NCBI GenBank assembly: GCA_016218475.1
Contig: JACREB010000216.1
Span: 1-33,427, forward strand
Reading direction: 5' to 3'
From: Nitrosomonadales bacterium
GTDB lineage: Bacteria; Pseudomonadota; Gammaproteobacteria; Burkholderiales; Gallionellaceae
DNA: 33,427 nucleotides
Numbering within the stretch: position 1 is the stretch's first letter; each line of letters begins with the position of its first letter. This document shows, in pieces, positions 11,514-19,413 of this stretch. Both the position numbers and the translations under genes were made by a program. A model generated the notes under the pieces. The model saw only the letters and a program-made list of their open reading frames with translations. It was not told where the DNA came from and did not search any database.

Positions 11514-11567
11514 TCTTGTCATGAAATGAGATCATTTGACCGGTAAGAGGCTAAAAACCTCAGTTCG
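11514..11567 (-). repeat. Short segment resembling the ccoI 3' end
   Basis: Read on the minus strand this encodes RTEVFSLLPVK then a TGA stop. The true ccoI gene ends RTLFSLLSTK then TGA. After the stop both continue with TCTCA, a few bases, then CATGACAAGA. The likeness covers only about 54 bases. Either this is a relic of a ccoI-like gene end, or a mobile repeat has supplied the last codons of ccoI. Confidence 0.45.
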
Positions 11568-11570
11568 AAC

Positions 11571-11604
11571 CACGGAAGACACGGAAGACACGGAAGACAC
11601 GGAA
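11571..11604. repeat. 9-bp tandem repeat
   Basis: The unit CACGGAAGA repeats nearly four times head to tail (CACGGAAGA x3, then CACGGAA). It is non-coding and may vary in copy number between strains. Confidence 0.85.
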
Positions 11605-11645
11605 AAGGCGGGGTTTGTTGGAGTATACTGTACAGCACAGTAAGA

Positions 11646-14258
11646 TTAATACACTCCCTTTTCATTGAGAAATGTGCCGTACTTCCGATCCTCGTCGAGA
11701 ACATGGCGCACCAGCCAATGCTCCATGAAATTCGGGAAACCCTCTTTGGCAGACATATCGCCTCCAAGCACCCGTTCCTTATATCCGACGACCTGCCGGA
11801 TCAGCTCGCCATGTTTTTTGCCATGCCCGTTGGCGCCCGGATAACTGTAAAGCGCCATCAACTTCTCCTCGGCGGCGAAGTGATAGTGTGTGTAATCGAC
11901 CAGTGCGTCAAAGGCGTTGGAAAGCGAATCGCGATCCGAGTTATTGCGCAAATGCTCCATGATCGTATTGGCGATCTCGAATAGCCGCTTATGATGGCCG
12001 TCCATTTGGGCTACATGGATGGAGAATGAGTCATTCCAGATAAATGTTTCCGCATGGTTATCGCCACGCACAATACGTGCAGCCCTTTGCTGGTGGCTTT
12101 CAAAAATTTTCCAGCGCAGTATCGGCACATCTTCCAGAAGTTCACCGGGTATCTGCACAGCTATCGTCTCTTCCAGCACGCGCAGGCGAAACAGGCTGGG
12201 AACCTTGAGAACTGCGCCTTCCTCACCGAAGAAATCGCGCTGTTTCAGCATTTCCAGAACTTTGCTGTCCACCGTGCGCTCGACGAGGCCGGAACGGATA
12301 ATGTTGACAACTTGAATATCCTTGCCGCCGATAATTTCGCCAAGCTGGAAACACCGCTCTGTCGCACCGTCGATGATGCGCCCGAAAACCGCAACCGGAA
12401 GGCCTTCGCTAAACAGGCTTGTCGCATTCAGGAAGGTGCGCATATCGGCAACGCGGCGCACGCGATCCAGTAACCCGTTGCGGCGTACGACTTCGGCATA
12501 GAGGCCGACCGGTAGCCGCAACACCCGCACGAAGGAGGATGCACGATAGGTGTGCTGGGCAGGGCAGTTGTCCAGCATGGTGTCGTCACCGATCAGCGAA
12601 CCTGCCGACAGGCTGCCAAACAGGTTATCGCGGGTGCGTATCTTCTCCACCCGCCCGCTTAGCAGCAACAACAACTCCTGAGGTGTCTCGCCTTCCTTGA
12701 GGAAGATGGCTCCGGGGTTGATTTCCCTGATGTGGTGATTGACCAGCATCCGCAGGTCATGGAACGATACTCCGGGAAGATTGGCTTGCAGATAGTTATA
12801 AGCATGGCGGCGCAAGCTCTCCGACTGCCCCTCTATCAATACGTCAACGGTGCCGAATGCGGCGCTGGAGCCGATCTCCTTTTCCTCCGGAGTCAGTTCG
12901 GTGGCACGGTGGGCCAGCAGGATGCGGGTGGAAGTATCTTCCCGGAAGTCCTTTGCGTCGCCGTGGATCAAGCCACCGCCCACGTCGATTTTTTTCAGGT
13001 CGAACGGAACCAGATAGGCCGCACGGGTGCGTTCAAAGGCCGGTTGGTCGAGACCCGGCGCCTCGTGCCGGTCGGTGACCATACCCTTGAGAACATTCAA
13101 CGACACGATATCCGCGAAATGGGCATAGGTGCGGTAACCGTCGCCCCACAGGGTGCGAAATACGAAGATATTGGTCTCCACGGGATGCGGCGATAAAACC
13201 GGCATCACTTCCAGGCCATCGACATCGTTCCACGTATCGAAAACGAGATCCCTGACATCGAAGAAATCGGTAAAGCGCTCTTCTTCCGCTCCCAGCAATG
13301 CGGCCAGTTTTTTCTCCACAGAAGCACGCACCAGCGGCGTCGCAAAATAACGGATGCGCCGGCCGGCACGCATCAGCGCGGTAAGCCCGGCGAAATGGTC
13401 ATCGTGCGCATGGGTATGAAAAATACCGTCCACCTGGTCGATGCCGATGCCCAATGCTGCCATGGTGTTGACAAGATGCGGGCCGGCGTCGATCAGGTAG
13501 AGGTTTCCCTGATAGGTGATGATGCTCGACATGCTGGGGCGATTGACGTCCCATCCATCGCCCTCGCCCGAGTGGATGACGGCAAAATATTCCGGCTCGA
13601 ACCTGCGGAAGCCCAGCGGATAGGCGCATTCGTAGGCAACGCCGGGAGGGAGGTTGAGATCGGCCGTCGCCGTCTCACCCCTGTAAGAAAATTCAAAAAC
13701 ATTGGGCCGCAGCCGCCGCAGGCTTACGCCATCCGCGATCTCCACCGCGCCGTCGCCGACAACGCGGGTATCGATAAAATCGCTGGTTGGCCGGATACGC
13801 CCAAAGGCAAACTTCAGCTTCAGGCGCATCATCTCGGTGGCCTGTTCCTCGGGTACGCCCGCCTGAATGATTTCCTCGCGCGACACCAGCCCGTAATTTC
13901 CCCGGTAGATATAGCGCATCTGCGATTCGACCTGGTCAGCCGAGCCGATCAGCACGGGCTTATGTCCGGTGTTGTTCGGATGCCCTGGCAGAATCAATCC
14001 CTGCTTGTAGAGCATCTGCAAAACCGGGAATTCGGCAAGATTGGCAAACTCTCCGTTCTGCAACAAAATATCCGAAAGCAGGATGGCGTTGGGTCCGGTC
14101 TCGCAGGTAACGCCTTTAACCTCTTTCGGCAGGATCAGACCGCGCTTGATCAGATGTTTGACAGCATCCGCCGGACACCCGCACAGCACGCGCAGGTTGG
14201 CTTCGGGAACCTCTACCCACTGAATCCCGTGCGCGACATCAATCTTTTGAATTCCCAT
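11646..14258 (-). CDS. Metallo-beta-lactamase fold / cyclic-nucleotide-binding / bacteriohemerythrin fusion protein
   Basis: This 870-residue cytoplasmic protein joins several domains. Residues 1-200 are an unassigned N-terminal region. A metallo-beta-lactamase fold follows (about 240-450) with the metal motif THAHDDHFAG near 278 and later His residues in LSPHP and LAHRA. Two cyclic-nucleotide-binding-like barrels come next (about 505-600 and 634-702). The first is the better match (LLLLLSGRVE, SLIGDDTML); the second (FFGEEG) is more degenerate. A C-terminal hemerythrin (about 745-870) has the di-iron ligand pattern complete (HxxxE in HFAAEE, HGKKH, HVLDED). It plausibly links oxygen or redox sensing to a hydrolase or oxidoreductase activity; the substrate is unknown. 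There is no signal peptide or membrane segment. Confidence 0.88.
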   Translation of the reverse strand: MGIQKIDVAHGIQWVEVPEANLRVLCGCPADAVKHLIKRGLILPKEVKGVTCETGPNAILLSDILLQNGEFANLAEFPVLQMLYKQGLILPGHPNNTGHKPVLIGSADQVESQMRYIYRGNYGLVSREEIIQAGVPEEQATEMMRLKLKFAFGRIRPTSDFIDTRVVGDGAVEIADGVSLRRLRPNVFEFSYRGETATADLNLPPGVAYECAYPLGFRRFEPEYFAVIHSGEGDGWDVNRPSMSSIITYQGNLYLIDAGPHLVNTMAALGIGIDQVDGIFHTHAHDDHFAGLTALMRAGRRIRYFATPLVRASVEKKLAALLGAEEERFTDFFDVRDLVFDTWNDVDGLEVMPVLSPHPVETNIFVFRTLWGDGYRTYAHFADIVSLNVLKGMVTDRHEAPGLDQPAFERTRAAYLVPFDLKKIDVGGGLIHGDAKDFREDTSTRILLAHRATELTPEEKEIGSSAAFGTVDVLIEGQSESLRRHAYNYLQANLPGVSFHDLRMLVNHHIREINPGAIFLKEGETPQELLLLLSGRVEKIRTRDNLFGSLSAGSLIGDDTMLDNCPAQHTYRASSFVRVLRLPVGLYAEVVRRNGLLDRVRRVADMRTFLNATSLFSEGLPVAVFGRIIDGATERCFQLGEIIGGKDIQVVNIIRSGLVERTVDSKVLEMLKQRDFFGEEGAVLKVPSLFRLRVLEETIAVQIPGELLEDVPILRWKIFESHQQRAARIVRGDNHAETFIWNDSFSIHVAQMDGHHKRLFEIANTIMEHLRNNSDRDSLSNAFDALVDYTHYHFAAEEKLMALYSYPGANGHGKKHGELIRQVVGYKERVLGGDMSAKEGFPNFMEHWLVRHVLDEDRKYGTFLNEKGVY

Positions 14259-14327
14259 GCGTGGCCTTTTGCACTAAAGCTTTATAACAACATCCATTTT
14301 ACGATGGAAGATTCGACAGAGGCATAA

Positions 14328-14470
14328 TCTTACTGTGTCACAAAGCGCTGAAGGGCGCATTGCGGCGTTAAAATCAGGCTCAAAATGCTCATTTACTACA
14401 TGTAAACTCCGCTTTTTCGCCCGATTTCGCCTTGCACCGCATCCCTTGATCGCTTTGTGACACAGTAAGA
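14328..14470. mobile_element. MITE-like element, complete copy (143 bp)
   Basis: The element has perfect 20-bp terminal inverted repeats (TCTTACTGTGTCACAAAGCG and its complement at 14451-14470). Its interior also folds back on itself imperfectly, and it has no coding capacity. It is flanked on both sides by ATAA, a possible 4-bp target duplication. A second copy begins at 33292 and matches at 132 of the 136 positions visible. It lies between the hemerythrin-fusion start and the 3' end of the next minus-strand gene. No transposase using these ends is in the window. Confidence 0.8.
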
Positions 14471-14482
14471 ATAAAAATCGCA

Positions 14483-14845
14483 TCAAGGGCCATCACCTTT
14501 GCAATCCCTATCCTCGAATGAGCAGGTGTTGTCCTGTATGTGGCCTTTGTAATGCTTCTCGAACGAACGGCATAAATCCGGTTTGAAAAGCCACTGATGA
14601 TCCGCGTCGGCAAACAGTTTTGCGTCTATCGGAAATTCCTGCTTCTGGTAAACCTCGATAATTTGCACATCATCGGGCGCTATGTCATTCCGGTGGAGAT
14701 ATTCCACCAAACCGCAAATCGTATCCGAGAAATAGGAATTGTATTCTTCGCTCCCCTCAAAGATGCGAATTCTGGCCTCATAGGTATAGGGCAGGCTCTT
14801 ATCGTATTTCGATTTTGGACCGAGTAATTTTTCAAATAAACCCAT
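14483..14845 (-). CDS. Small hypothetical protein
   Basis: I do not recognise this protein. I start it at the ATG at 14845 (MGLFEKLLGPKSKYDK), preceded by GAGGG, giving 120 residues. The longer ORF extends into a dispersed palindrome and is unlikely. It looks like a compact soluble alpha/beta protein (YEARIRIF, VQIIEVYQ) with cysteines near the end (DLCRSF, NTCSFEDRDC). There is no signal peptide or membrane segment. The MITE begins 12 bases past its stop codon. Confidence 0.65.
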   Translation of the reverse strand: MGLFEKLLGPKSKYDKSLPYTYEARIRIFEGSEEYNSYFSDTICGLVEYLHRNDIAPDDVQIIEVYQKQEFPIDAKLFADADHQWLFKPDLCRSFEKHYKGHIQDNTCSFEDRDCKGDGP

Positions 14846-14882
14846 GATAGCCCTCGTTGAAATTGCGCTTTGATCTAAATTC

Positions 14883-14911
14883 ATCGTTCCCACGCTCCGC
14901 GTGGGAACGAT
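14883..14911. repeat. CGTTCCCACG palindrome
   Basis: ATCGTTCCCACG and CGTGGGAACGAT form a perfect 12-bp stem around five bases. It belongs to the family seen at 6202-6226 and lies between the small hypothetical gene and accA. Confidence 0.75.
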
Positions 14912-14934
14912 CATGAAAGTTTCTCGGCATTGAT

Positions 14935-14960
14935 GTTGGGCGCGCTACGCTTTGCCCAAC
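14935..14960. repeat. GTTGGGC/GCCCAAC hairpin
   Basis: This short inverted repeat resembles the one at 27961-27996 (GTTGGGCAAAGCGTAGCGTGCCCAAC-like), in the opposite orientation. It lies in the accA upstream region. Confidence 0.55.
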
Positions 14961-15071
14961 CTGCGCACTGTGCCAGCCAGCATACCAATGGCGACCCTTT
15001 TAATCAATGCTGGTTTTGCAACTGGCGCTTTCAATCGTGTATCATTACGCCATGTTTTAGCAGGGGGAATT

Positions 15072-16043
15072 GTGAAAGCATCATTATTTCTGGATTTTGA
15101 AAACCCCATCGCCGAACTGGAAGAAAAAATCGAGCAACTGCGCTATGTGCAGGACGATTCGGCACTCGATATTGCGGATGAAATCACGCGCCTGTCCAAA
15201 AGGAGCGAGGCGCTGACCAAAGATATTTATGCCAAGCTTTCACCCTGGCAAATCTCGCAGGTTTCGCGCCATCCGCAACGCCCTTACACGCTGGATTACA
15301 TCGAAAACCTGTTCACCGACTTTGTGGAGCTTCACGGCGATCGCGTGTATGCAGACGACAAGGCCATCATCTGCGGTTTGGGGCGTTTCAACGGGCAAAG
15401 CGTGATGGTGATCGGCCATCAAAAAGGCCGCGACACCAAGGAAAAGATCGCGCGCAATTTCGGTATGCCGCGCCCCGAAGGCTACCGCAAGGCGATGCGC
15501 CTGATGCGCGCGGCGGAGAAATTCGGCATCCCCATCATGACTTTCATCGATACTCCAGGGGCTTATCCGGGTGTGGGTGCGGAAGAGCGCGGCCAGTCCG
15601 AGGCAATCGGGCGCAACTTGTATGAGATGACTGAATTGCGCGTGCCGATTATCTGCACCGTGATAGGCGAGGGCGGTTCTGGCGGCGCGCTGGCGATTGC
15701 GGTGGGCGATGTATTGCTTATGCTGCAATACAGCACTTACTCGGTGATTTCGCCGGAAGGCTGCGCTTCGATTCTGTGGAAAAGCGCGGAAAAAGCGCCG
15801 GATGCCGCGGAGACTTTGGGCATTACCGCGACGCGCCTGAAGACCTTGGGGCTGATAGACAAAATTATCAGCGAGCCGCTGGGCGGTGCGCATCGCGATT
15901 ATGCGGCGACCATGCAGAACGTGAAAAAAGCGTTGCAGGAAGCGCTCAAGGCCGCACAAAGCAAGCCGACGGCCACCTTGTTGCAGGACCGTTTCAACCG
16001 CCTGATGAGTTATGGCAAGTTCAAGGAAGCCAAACCCGGCTAA
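15072..16043 (+). CDS. accA: Acetyl-CoA carboxylase carboxyltransferase subunit alpha
   Basis: This is the alpha subunit of the carboxyltransferase that moves CO2 from carboxybiotin to acetyl-CoA, making malonyl-CoA for fatty acid synthesis; its partner AccD is not in this window. I choose the GTG at 15072 (preceded by AGGGGG). It gives the family's normal N-terminus ([15 protein letters not shown]) and 323 residues; the ORF track's upstream start adds 40 unrelated residues. Conserved segments include [35 protein letters not shown] and [11 protein letters not shown]. Its 3' end overlaps tilS by 32 bases, so the two are likely co-transcribed. Confidence 0.96.
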   Translation: MKASLFLDFENPIAELEEKIEQLRYVQDDSALDIADEITRLSKRSEALTKDIYAKLSPWQISQVSRHPQRPYTLDYIENLFTDFVELHGDRVYADDKAIICGLGRFNGQSVMVIGHQKGRDTKEKIARNFGMPRPEGYRKAMRLMRAAEKFGIPIMTFIDTPGAYPGVGAEERGQSEAIGRNLYEMTELRVPIICTVIGEGGSGGALAIAVGDVLLMLQYSTYSVISPEGCASILWKSAEKAPDAAETLGITATRLKTLGLIDKIISEPLGGAHRDYAATMQNVKKALQEALKAAQSKPTATLLQDRFNRLMSYGKFKEAKPG

Positions 16044-17553
16044 TTTCACCGAGCGGGTCGCGGCACAGATCGCGCCGTTGCTTCCCGCGCACAGCTCGAT
16101 CCTGATCGGCCTGAGCGGCGGAGTGGATTCGGTGGTGCTGCTGCATCTGCTGCACAAACTCGCGCCCCGTTTTTCATGGCAGATATCCGCGCTGCATGTC
16201 CATCACGGCATCAGCCCGAACGCCAACAAATGGGCGGATTTTTGCGCCGATCTCTGTGCGCGCTACCTTGTTTCCCTGCATATCGAACACGTGGACATCG
16301 CGCCGCTGCGCGCGCACGGCATCGAAGCGGCGGCGCGCAAGCTTCGCCACGCGGCGTTTGCCGGCCAACCCTGTGATTTTGTGGCGCTGGCGCACCACGC
16401 CGACGATCAGGCGGAAACCCTGCTGCTGCAACTGTTGCGTGGCGCAGGAGTGCGTGGCGCAAGCGCCATGCCTGTCCTGAGCCAGTCGAAGCGGCCTGCC
16501 CTGAGCCTCCTGAGGTATCGAAGGGCGGAGCAACCGCCACTTACCGAATGCACAGCAGAGCCCAATTTTGTGCGCCCGCTGTTGCACTGCTCGCGGCAGG
16601 AAATTCTCGACTACGCCGTAGCGCATCATTTGCAGTGGATAGAAGACGAAAGCAACGCCGACGACAGCTATCCGCGCAATTTTTTGCGGCATCGCGTGAT
16701 GCCGTTGCTGGGTGAGAAATTTCCGGCCTGCCGCGACACCCTGGCGCGTAGCGCGCAGCATTTCGCCGAAGCGAGCGAACTGCTCGATGACTTGGCGCGG
16801 CTGGATGCACCAAACTTACTCCCCTCTCCCGCAGGGATTGAACAGGGCTTTTCTCGTTTGCCCCCTCTCCCGCTTGCGGGAGAGGGTTGGGGAGAGGGCT
16901 TCTCGGGGAGAGGGGCTGGGGGAGAGGGTTTGGGGAGGGAAGATGTCCACGATGAAACCCTTGAAATATCGCGCCTGCAATCCTTTTCTCACCCCCGAGC
17001 AAAAAATCTGCTGCGCTATTTTCTGCACAGTATCGGAGCGCCGATGCCGCAAGTCACACAACTGGACGATATGCTGCAACAGCTATGCAATGCGCGGCGA
17101 GATGCGGCGGTATGTGTCGAATATGGCGATGGCTGGCAGGTGCGCCGCTATCAGGGCAGGGTGTATGCGCTGCGCGCGCCGGGCGATTTCGACCGGAACC
17201 TTGTACTGACATGGCATGGCGAAGCGGAACTGGGCTGGCCTGCGTCGAATACACGGCTGCGCTTTGATCCCGCACATGCAACCGGCCTCAGCCTCGCGAA
17301 ATTGCAGCGCGCGCCGGTAACGCTACGCCTGCGGCACGGCGGCGAAACCCTGCACCACCACCCCAATGCCGCGACGCGCACACTGAAGAATCTGCTGCAG
17401 GAACACCGTGTCCCACCCTGGCAACGCGACCGTTTGCCGCTGCTGTATTGCGGCGAAGAACTGGTATGCGTGCCGGGTGTGGCGATTGCGGCGGAGTATC
17501 AGGCTGGTGCGGAAGAGGCGGGGGTGCAGTTTTGTGTTGTAAATTCAACCTGA
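16012..17553 (+). CDS. tilS: tRNA(Ile)-lysidine synthase with repeat-derived insertions
   Basis: TilS uses ATP to attach lysine to C34 of tRNA-Ile(CAU), changing its codon reading from AUG to AUA, and is normally essential. The PP-loop motif SGGVDS is at residues 35-40, followed by the HHGISPNA and [20 protein letters not shown] regions and a C-terminal TilS domain. At 513 residues it is about 70-80 longer than typical relatives. The excess falls in two places where dispersed repeats are translated in frame: about residues 157-176 ([19 protein letters not shown]) and about 270-315 (glycine-rich, [13 protein letters not shown]). The ATG at 16012 lies inside accA; an alternative start slightly downstream is possible. 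Confidence 0.93.
   Translation: MASSRKPNPANFTERVAAQIAPLLPAHSSILIGLSGGVDSVVLLHLLHKLAPRFSWQISALHVHHGISPNANKWADFCADLCARYLVSLHIEHVDIAPLRAHGIEAAARKLRHAAFAGQPCDFVALAHHADDQAETLLLQLLRGAGVRGASAMPVLSQSKRPALSLLRYRRAEQPPLTECTAEPNFVRPLLHCSRQEILDYAVAHHLQWIEDESNADDSYPRNFLRHRVMPLLGEKFPACRDTLARSAQHFAEASELLDDLARLDAPNLLPSPAGIEQGFSRLPPLPLAGEGWGEGFSGRGAGGEGLGREDVHDETLEISRLQSFSHPRAKNLLRYFLHSIGAPMPQVTQLDDMLQQLCNARRDAAVCVEYGDGWQVRRYQGRVYALRAPGDFDRNLVLTWHGEAELGWPASNTRLRFDPAHATGLSLAKLQRAPVTLRLRHGGETLHHHPNAATRTLKNLLQEHRVPPWQRDRLPLLYCGEELVCVPGVAIAAEYQAGAEEAGVQFCVVNST
16479..16538. repeat. CCTGTCCTGAGCC..TCGAAG repeats inside tilS
   Basis: Two diverged units sit back to back in the tilS coding region (CCTGTCCTGAGCCAGTCGAAG, then CCTGCCCTGAGCC...TCGAAGGGC). 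They belong to the family at about 6115-6135 and 19107-19127. The reading frame of tilS is kept. Confidence 0.65.
16823..16941. repeat. CCCTCTCCC palindromic repeats inside tilS
   Basis: CCCTCTCCCGCTTGCGGGAGAGGG forms a near-perfect hairpin. It is followed by further GGGGAGAGGG units and preceded by CTCCCCTCTCCCGCAGGG. The whole array is translated in frame as a Gly/Pro-rich insert in TilS. Such CCCTCTCCC palindromes are normally intergenic. A related fragment is at about 21105-21126. Confidence 0.75.
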
Positions 17554-17610
17554 AAAACGCAGTTAATGAAGAACATTCCAATATTTCAACGGATTATGCC
17601 GCTTTCGTAG

Positions 17611-17628
17611 GTGCGAATTTATTCGCAC
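17611..17628. repeat. GTGCGAA/TTCGCAC hairpin
   Basis: This is a 7-bp perfect stem with a 4-base loop, preceded by GTAG. It lies between tilS and the HlyD fragment and may mark the breakpoint that truncated the latter. Confidence 0.5.
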
Positions 17629-17640
17629 ATAACCTGTTGT

Positions 17641-17904
17641 TTGGTCGAAGGCAAAGTCGCCCACCTCAGCGCCGACGCCAGCCAACAGCAACAAACCAAC
17701 AACAAAACCGGCAGCAACCCCCCGTCAACCTACCGCGCCCTGATCGACCTCAAGGCGCAACACCTCATCGCCGACGGCGTGCGCCACAGCCTCACCCCCG
17801 GCATGCAAGTCACCGCAGAAATCCACCTCGGCATCCGCACCATCCTCGAATACCTGCTCTCGCCCGTGATGGGCGCGTTTCAGGAAGCGGGGAGGGAGAG
17901 ATGA
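17641..17904 (+). pseudogene. HlyD-family type I secretion adaptor, C-terminal fragment
   Basis: The translated segment reads LVEGKVAHLSADAS, then YRALIDLKAQHL, then LTPGMQVTAEIHLGIRTILEYLLSP and AFQEAGRER. This is the C-terminal signature of periplasmic adaptor proteins of RTX-type type I secretion (HlyD). A full protein is usually over 400 residues; only about 87 remain. No start, coiled-coil or membrane anchor is present upstream, and no ABC transporter or substrate gene is nearby. It is therefore a remnant. A hairpin repeat abuts its upstream edge. Confidence 0.7.
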
Positions 17905-17943
17905 GAAGGATGAACCGGATGAGCACACCGAAAAACATAGTAG

Positions 17944-17973
17944 GTCGGATTAGCGTTTTTTGCGTAACCCGAC
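17944..17973. repeat. Imperfect hairpin GTCGGATTAGCG/GCGTAACCCGAC
   Basis: An imperfect 12-bp stem surrounds a T6 loop, preceded by TAG. It lies in the 219-base stretch between the HlyD fragment and the toxin gene. The rest of that stretch shows nothing I can identify. Confidence 0.5.
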
Positions 17974-18123
17974 ATGCGCCTTGGCAGCAAAATGCACTGT
18001 CCTCAACAAACCACACCTATAACAAGGAATGGCGGCAAGAGCAAAAAAACCGAGAAAATTTTGCACGGAATAGCGTGGCGGACATGTGGGTGGGGCGACG
18101 GCATCCTCCCGGCTGGAGCGGGC

Positions 18124-18522
18124 TCAGTTACTCCATTTTTCCCAGCACACTCTAGGCGAAATAACAGGCAGATTATCCACCATCTCAAGCGCCAGCAACT
18201 CGGCGTCGCCCGTGACAAAACAATCCGCATCGGCCTGCAATGCGCACGCAATAATCCACGGATCATCCACGTCACGAATAGGCAAAGCGGGCGCAACGGC
18301 CTGCGCGGGAATCACACGCAACAAACGCAACTCGGCCTCAACTTTGATCAGCAACTCGCTGTTAGCGCGAAACTTGCGTTGCAGAATATCCAGCACTTCA
18401 ATAATCACGGGTTCGCCGATAACGATTTCATGCCCGGTCAACAGCCGCTCGTACAAATCGGCGCACAACCCGCGTGTGGCCAACGCGCTGACCACAACGT
18501 TGGTATCCAGAAACACCTTCAC
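18124..18522 (-). CDS. PIN-domain toxin, VapC-type
   Basis: The 132-residue protein starts MKVFLDTNVVVSAL, the PIN-domain opening with the first catalytic Asp in LDTN. Further acidic positions are in VDDPWIIACALQADADCFVTGDAELL (shortened in meaning here to DDPW and TGD). PIN toxins are Mg-dependent RNases, often cutting tRNA or rRNA. It starts with GTG, and GTGA overlaps the antitoxin stop codon, the usual antitoxin-first order of vapBC pairs. It resembles the PIN subfamily annotated as putative toxin-antitoxin component PIN3-like. Confidence 0.83.
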   Translation of the reverse strand: MKVFLDTNVVVSALATRGLCADLYERLLTGHEIVIGEPVIIEVLDILQRKFRANSELLIKVEAELRLLRVIPAQAVAPALPIRDVDDPWIIACALQADADCFVTGDAELLALEMVDNLPVISPRVCWEKWSN

Positions 18523-18737
18523 GAAACGGCCTTAAACACATCCTCGTCAGTTAAAAAACCATTTTGTTCGGCGAACGGCATCACCTCGCCGCGCACCGAT
18601 CGAAACCTCACCAACGCCAATTGGCGGCGCAACGCCTCGCGCACAATATCGCCCTTGGGTCGATGTGCGGCCAACGCAGCCTGCGTGAGTTCACGCTCAA
18701 GCGCATCGTCGATACGAATACTTAAAGTAGCACCCAT
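18519..18737 (-). CDS. Ribbon-helix-helix antitoxin partner of the PIN toxin
   Basis: I choose the ATG at 18737 (MGATLSIRIDDAL), preceded by GGAGG at ideal spacing; the ORF track's upstream TTG would place the ribosome site inside the gene. This gives 72 residues. The N-terminus (TLSIRIDDALERELTQAA.. GDIVREALRRQLA) is a CopG/Arc-like ribbon-helix-helix DNA-binding fold. The acidic, phenylalanine-containing tail (FAEQNGFLTDEDVFKAVS) would wrap the toxin. It overlaps the toxin start by four bases. Confidence 0.8.
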   Translation of the reverse strand: MGATLSIRIDDALERELTQAALAAHRPKGDIVREALRRQLALVRFRSVRGEVMPFAEQNGFLTDEDVFKAVS

Positions 18738-18854
18738 GGCAACCTCCAAATCAAGTGTGCTTCATTGTAACACGGCGAGCTATTCTTACACATACAATCA
18801 AGCGGCGAACGATGCAGCGCACCTACCTTATCAAACGGAAGAGAAGAGCCTCTC

Positions 18855-19079
18855 ATGCTAACCCTGCTGGCATTTCTTGAACTCCTGCACTCGCTCATCC
18901 GGCGCATCGCGCATTGGATGCGCACACCGCATGGTTTGCACTACCCCCGCAAACTCGCGCAACCGGTTGACAGGCGCAACCACCGCCACACCCCGCAAAA
19001 ACCGGAATGGCTCAAAGCCGAAATCATCCGGCTCAAAGCGCTTATGCCCCAGGCCGGATGGGCTGCTGGTGGGATATGA
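18855..19079 (+). pseudogene. N-terminal fragment of a transposase/integrase-like protein
   Basis: The 74-codon reading frame ends in HTPQKPEWLKAEIIRLKALMPQAG. From memory this resembles the N-terminal region of integrase-core transposases that continue CRxIADTFNR. Here the match stops at MPQAG, continuing WAAGGI then a stop. The catalytic core is absent, so I read it as a truncated remnant rather than a gene. Family assignment is uncertain. Confidence 0.45.
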
Positions 19080-19413
19080 ATTGAGGCGTTAACAAGAAAT
19101 TCCGTTCGCCCTGAGCCTGTCGAAGGGTGTCCGCGACAAAACGCGCCCGTGGTGAGGAATGATAGTGAGAACGAGGAGAAAATTGCGGAAAGTTTATGCA
19201 ACGAGCAAGAATTTTAAGAAAAGCAGGGAATGGAAACACCAAAAAACTGATGGAGAGGCGAAAAAAATGAAGAAATCATCACATGAAATAGTACGGCGGA
19301 CGCGCGGACGGGACACTGGGGCTGCAAATAAATCGCTTGAGCCAATTCGAACGCAAGCGCAAAGCAGGCGCGAAGCTTGACTAACTCGATGAGCCATGCG
19401 AAGGTTCGGCATC
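19080..19413. other. Gene-free gap before the HDOD gene
   Basis: These 334 bases hold a CCCTGAGCCTGTCGAAGGG repeat (19104-19127) next to the transposase fragment, then A-rich sequence of a character unlike the surrounding genes. Short frames exist but none has a convincing start or recognisable product. Confidence 0.5.
19104..19127. repeat. GTTCGCCCTGAGCCTGTCGAAGGG repeat
   Basis: This is another copy of the repeat family found at about 6115-6135 and within tilS. It immediately follows the transposase fragment. Confidence 0.65.

Larger units (their letters stand above)
11340..11645. other. Gap between converging genes, packed with repeats
   Basis: These 306 bases separate the atypical regulator and the hemerythrin fusion, which point toward each other. 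No gene is supported. The gap holds a composite repeat (11361-11444), a short segment resembling the 3' end of ccoI (11514-11567) and a 9-bp tandem repeat (11571-11604), each listed separately. Confidence 0.7.

Noticed and set aside
11571-11604. CRISPR-like array
   Set aside because: The units are only 9 bases and directly abutting with no spacers; it is a simple tandem repeat.
11621-11641. LexA-like sequences TATACTGTACAGCACAG (also TATACTGTATAGCACAC near 6274)
   Set aside because: The half-sites do not have the spacing of a LexA box and neither neighbour is an SOS gene.
15240-16157. 305-residue minus-strand ORF opposite accA
   Set aside because: It is an antisense shadow of accA; no domain or plausible start signal was seen.
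17448-18155. 235-residue ORF running from inside tilS across the HlyD remnant
   Set aside because: It overlaps tilS and the HlyD fragment in another frame and shows low-complexity Arg/Gln/Pro sequence only.
17974-18861. 295-residue plus-strand ORF opposite the VapBC-type pair
   Set aside because: It is antisense to the PIN toxin and its antitoxin, both of which have clear motifs and ribosome sites.
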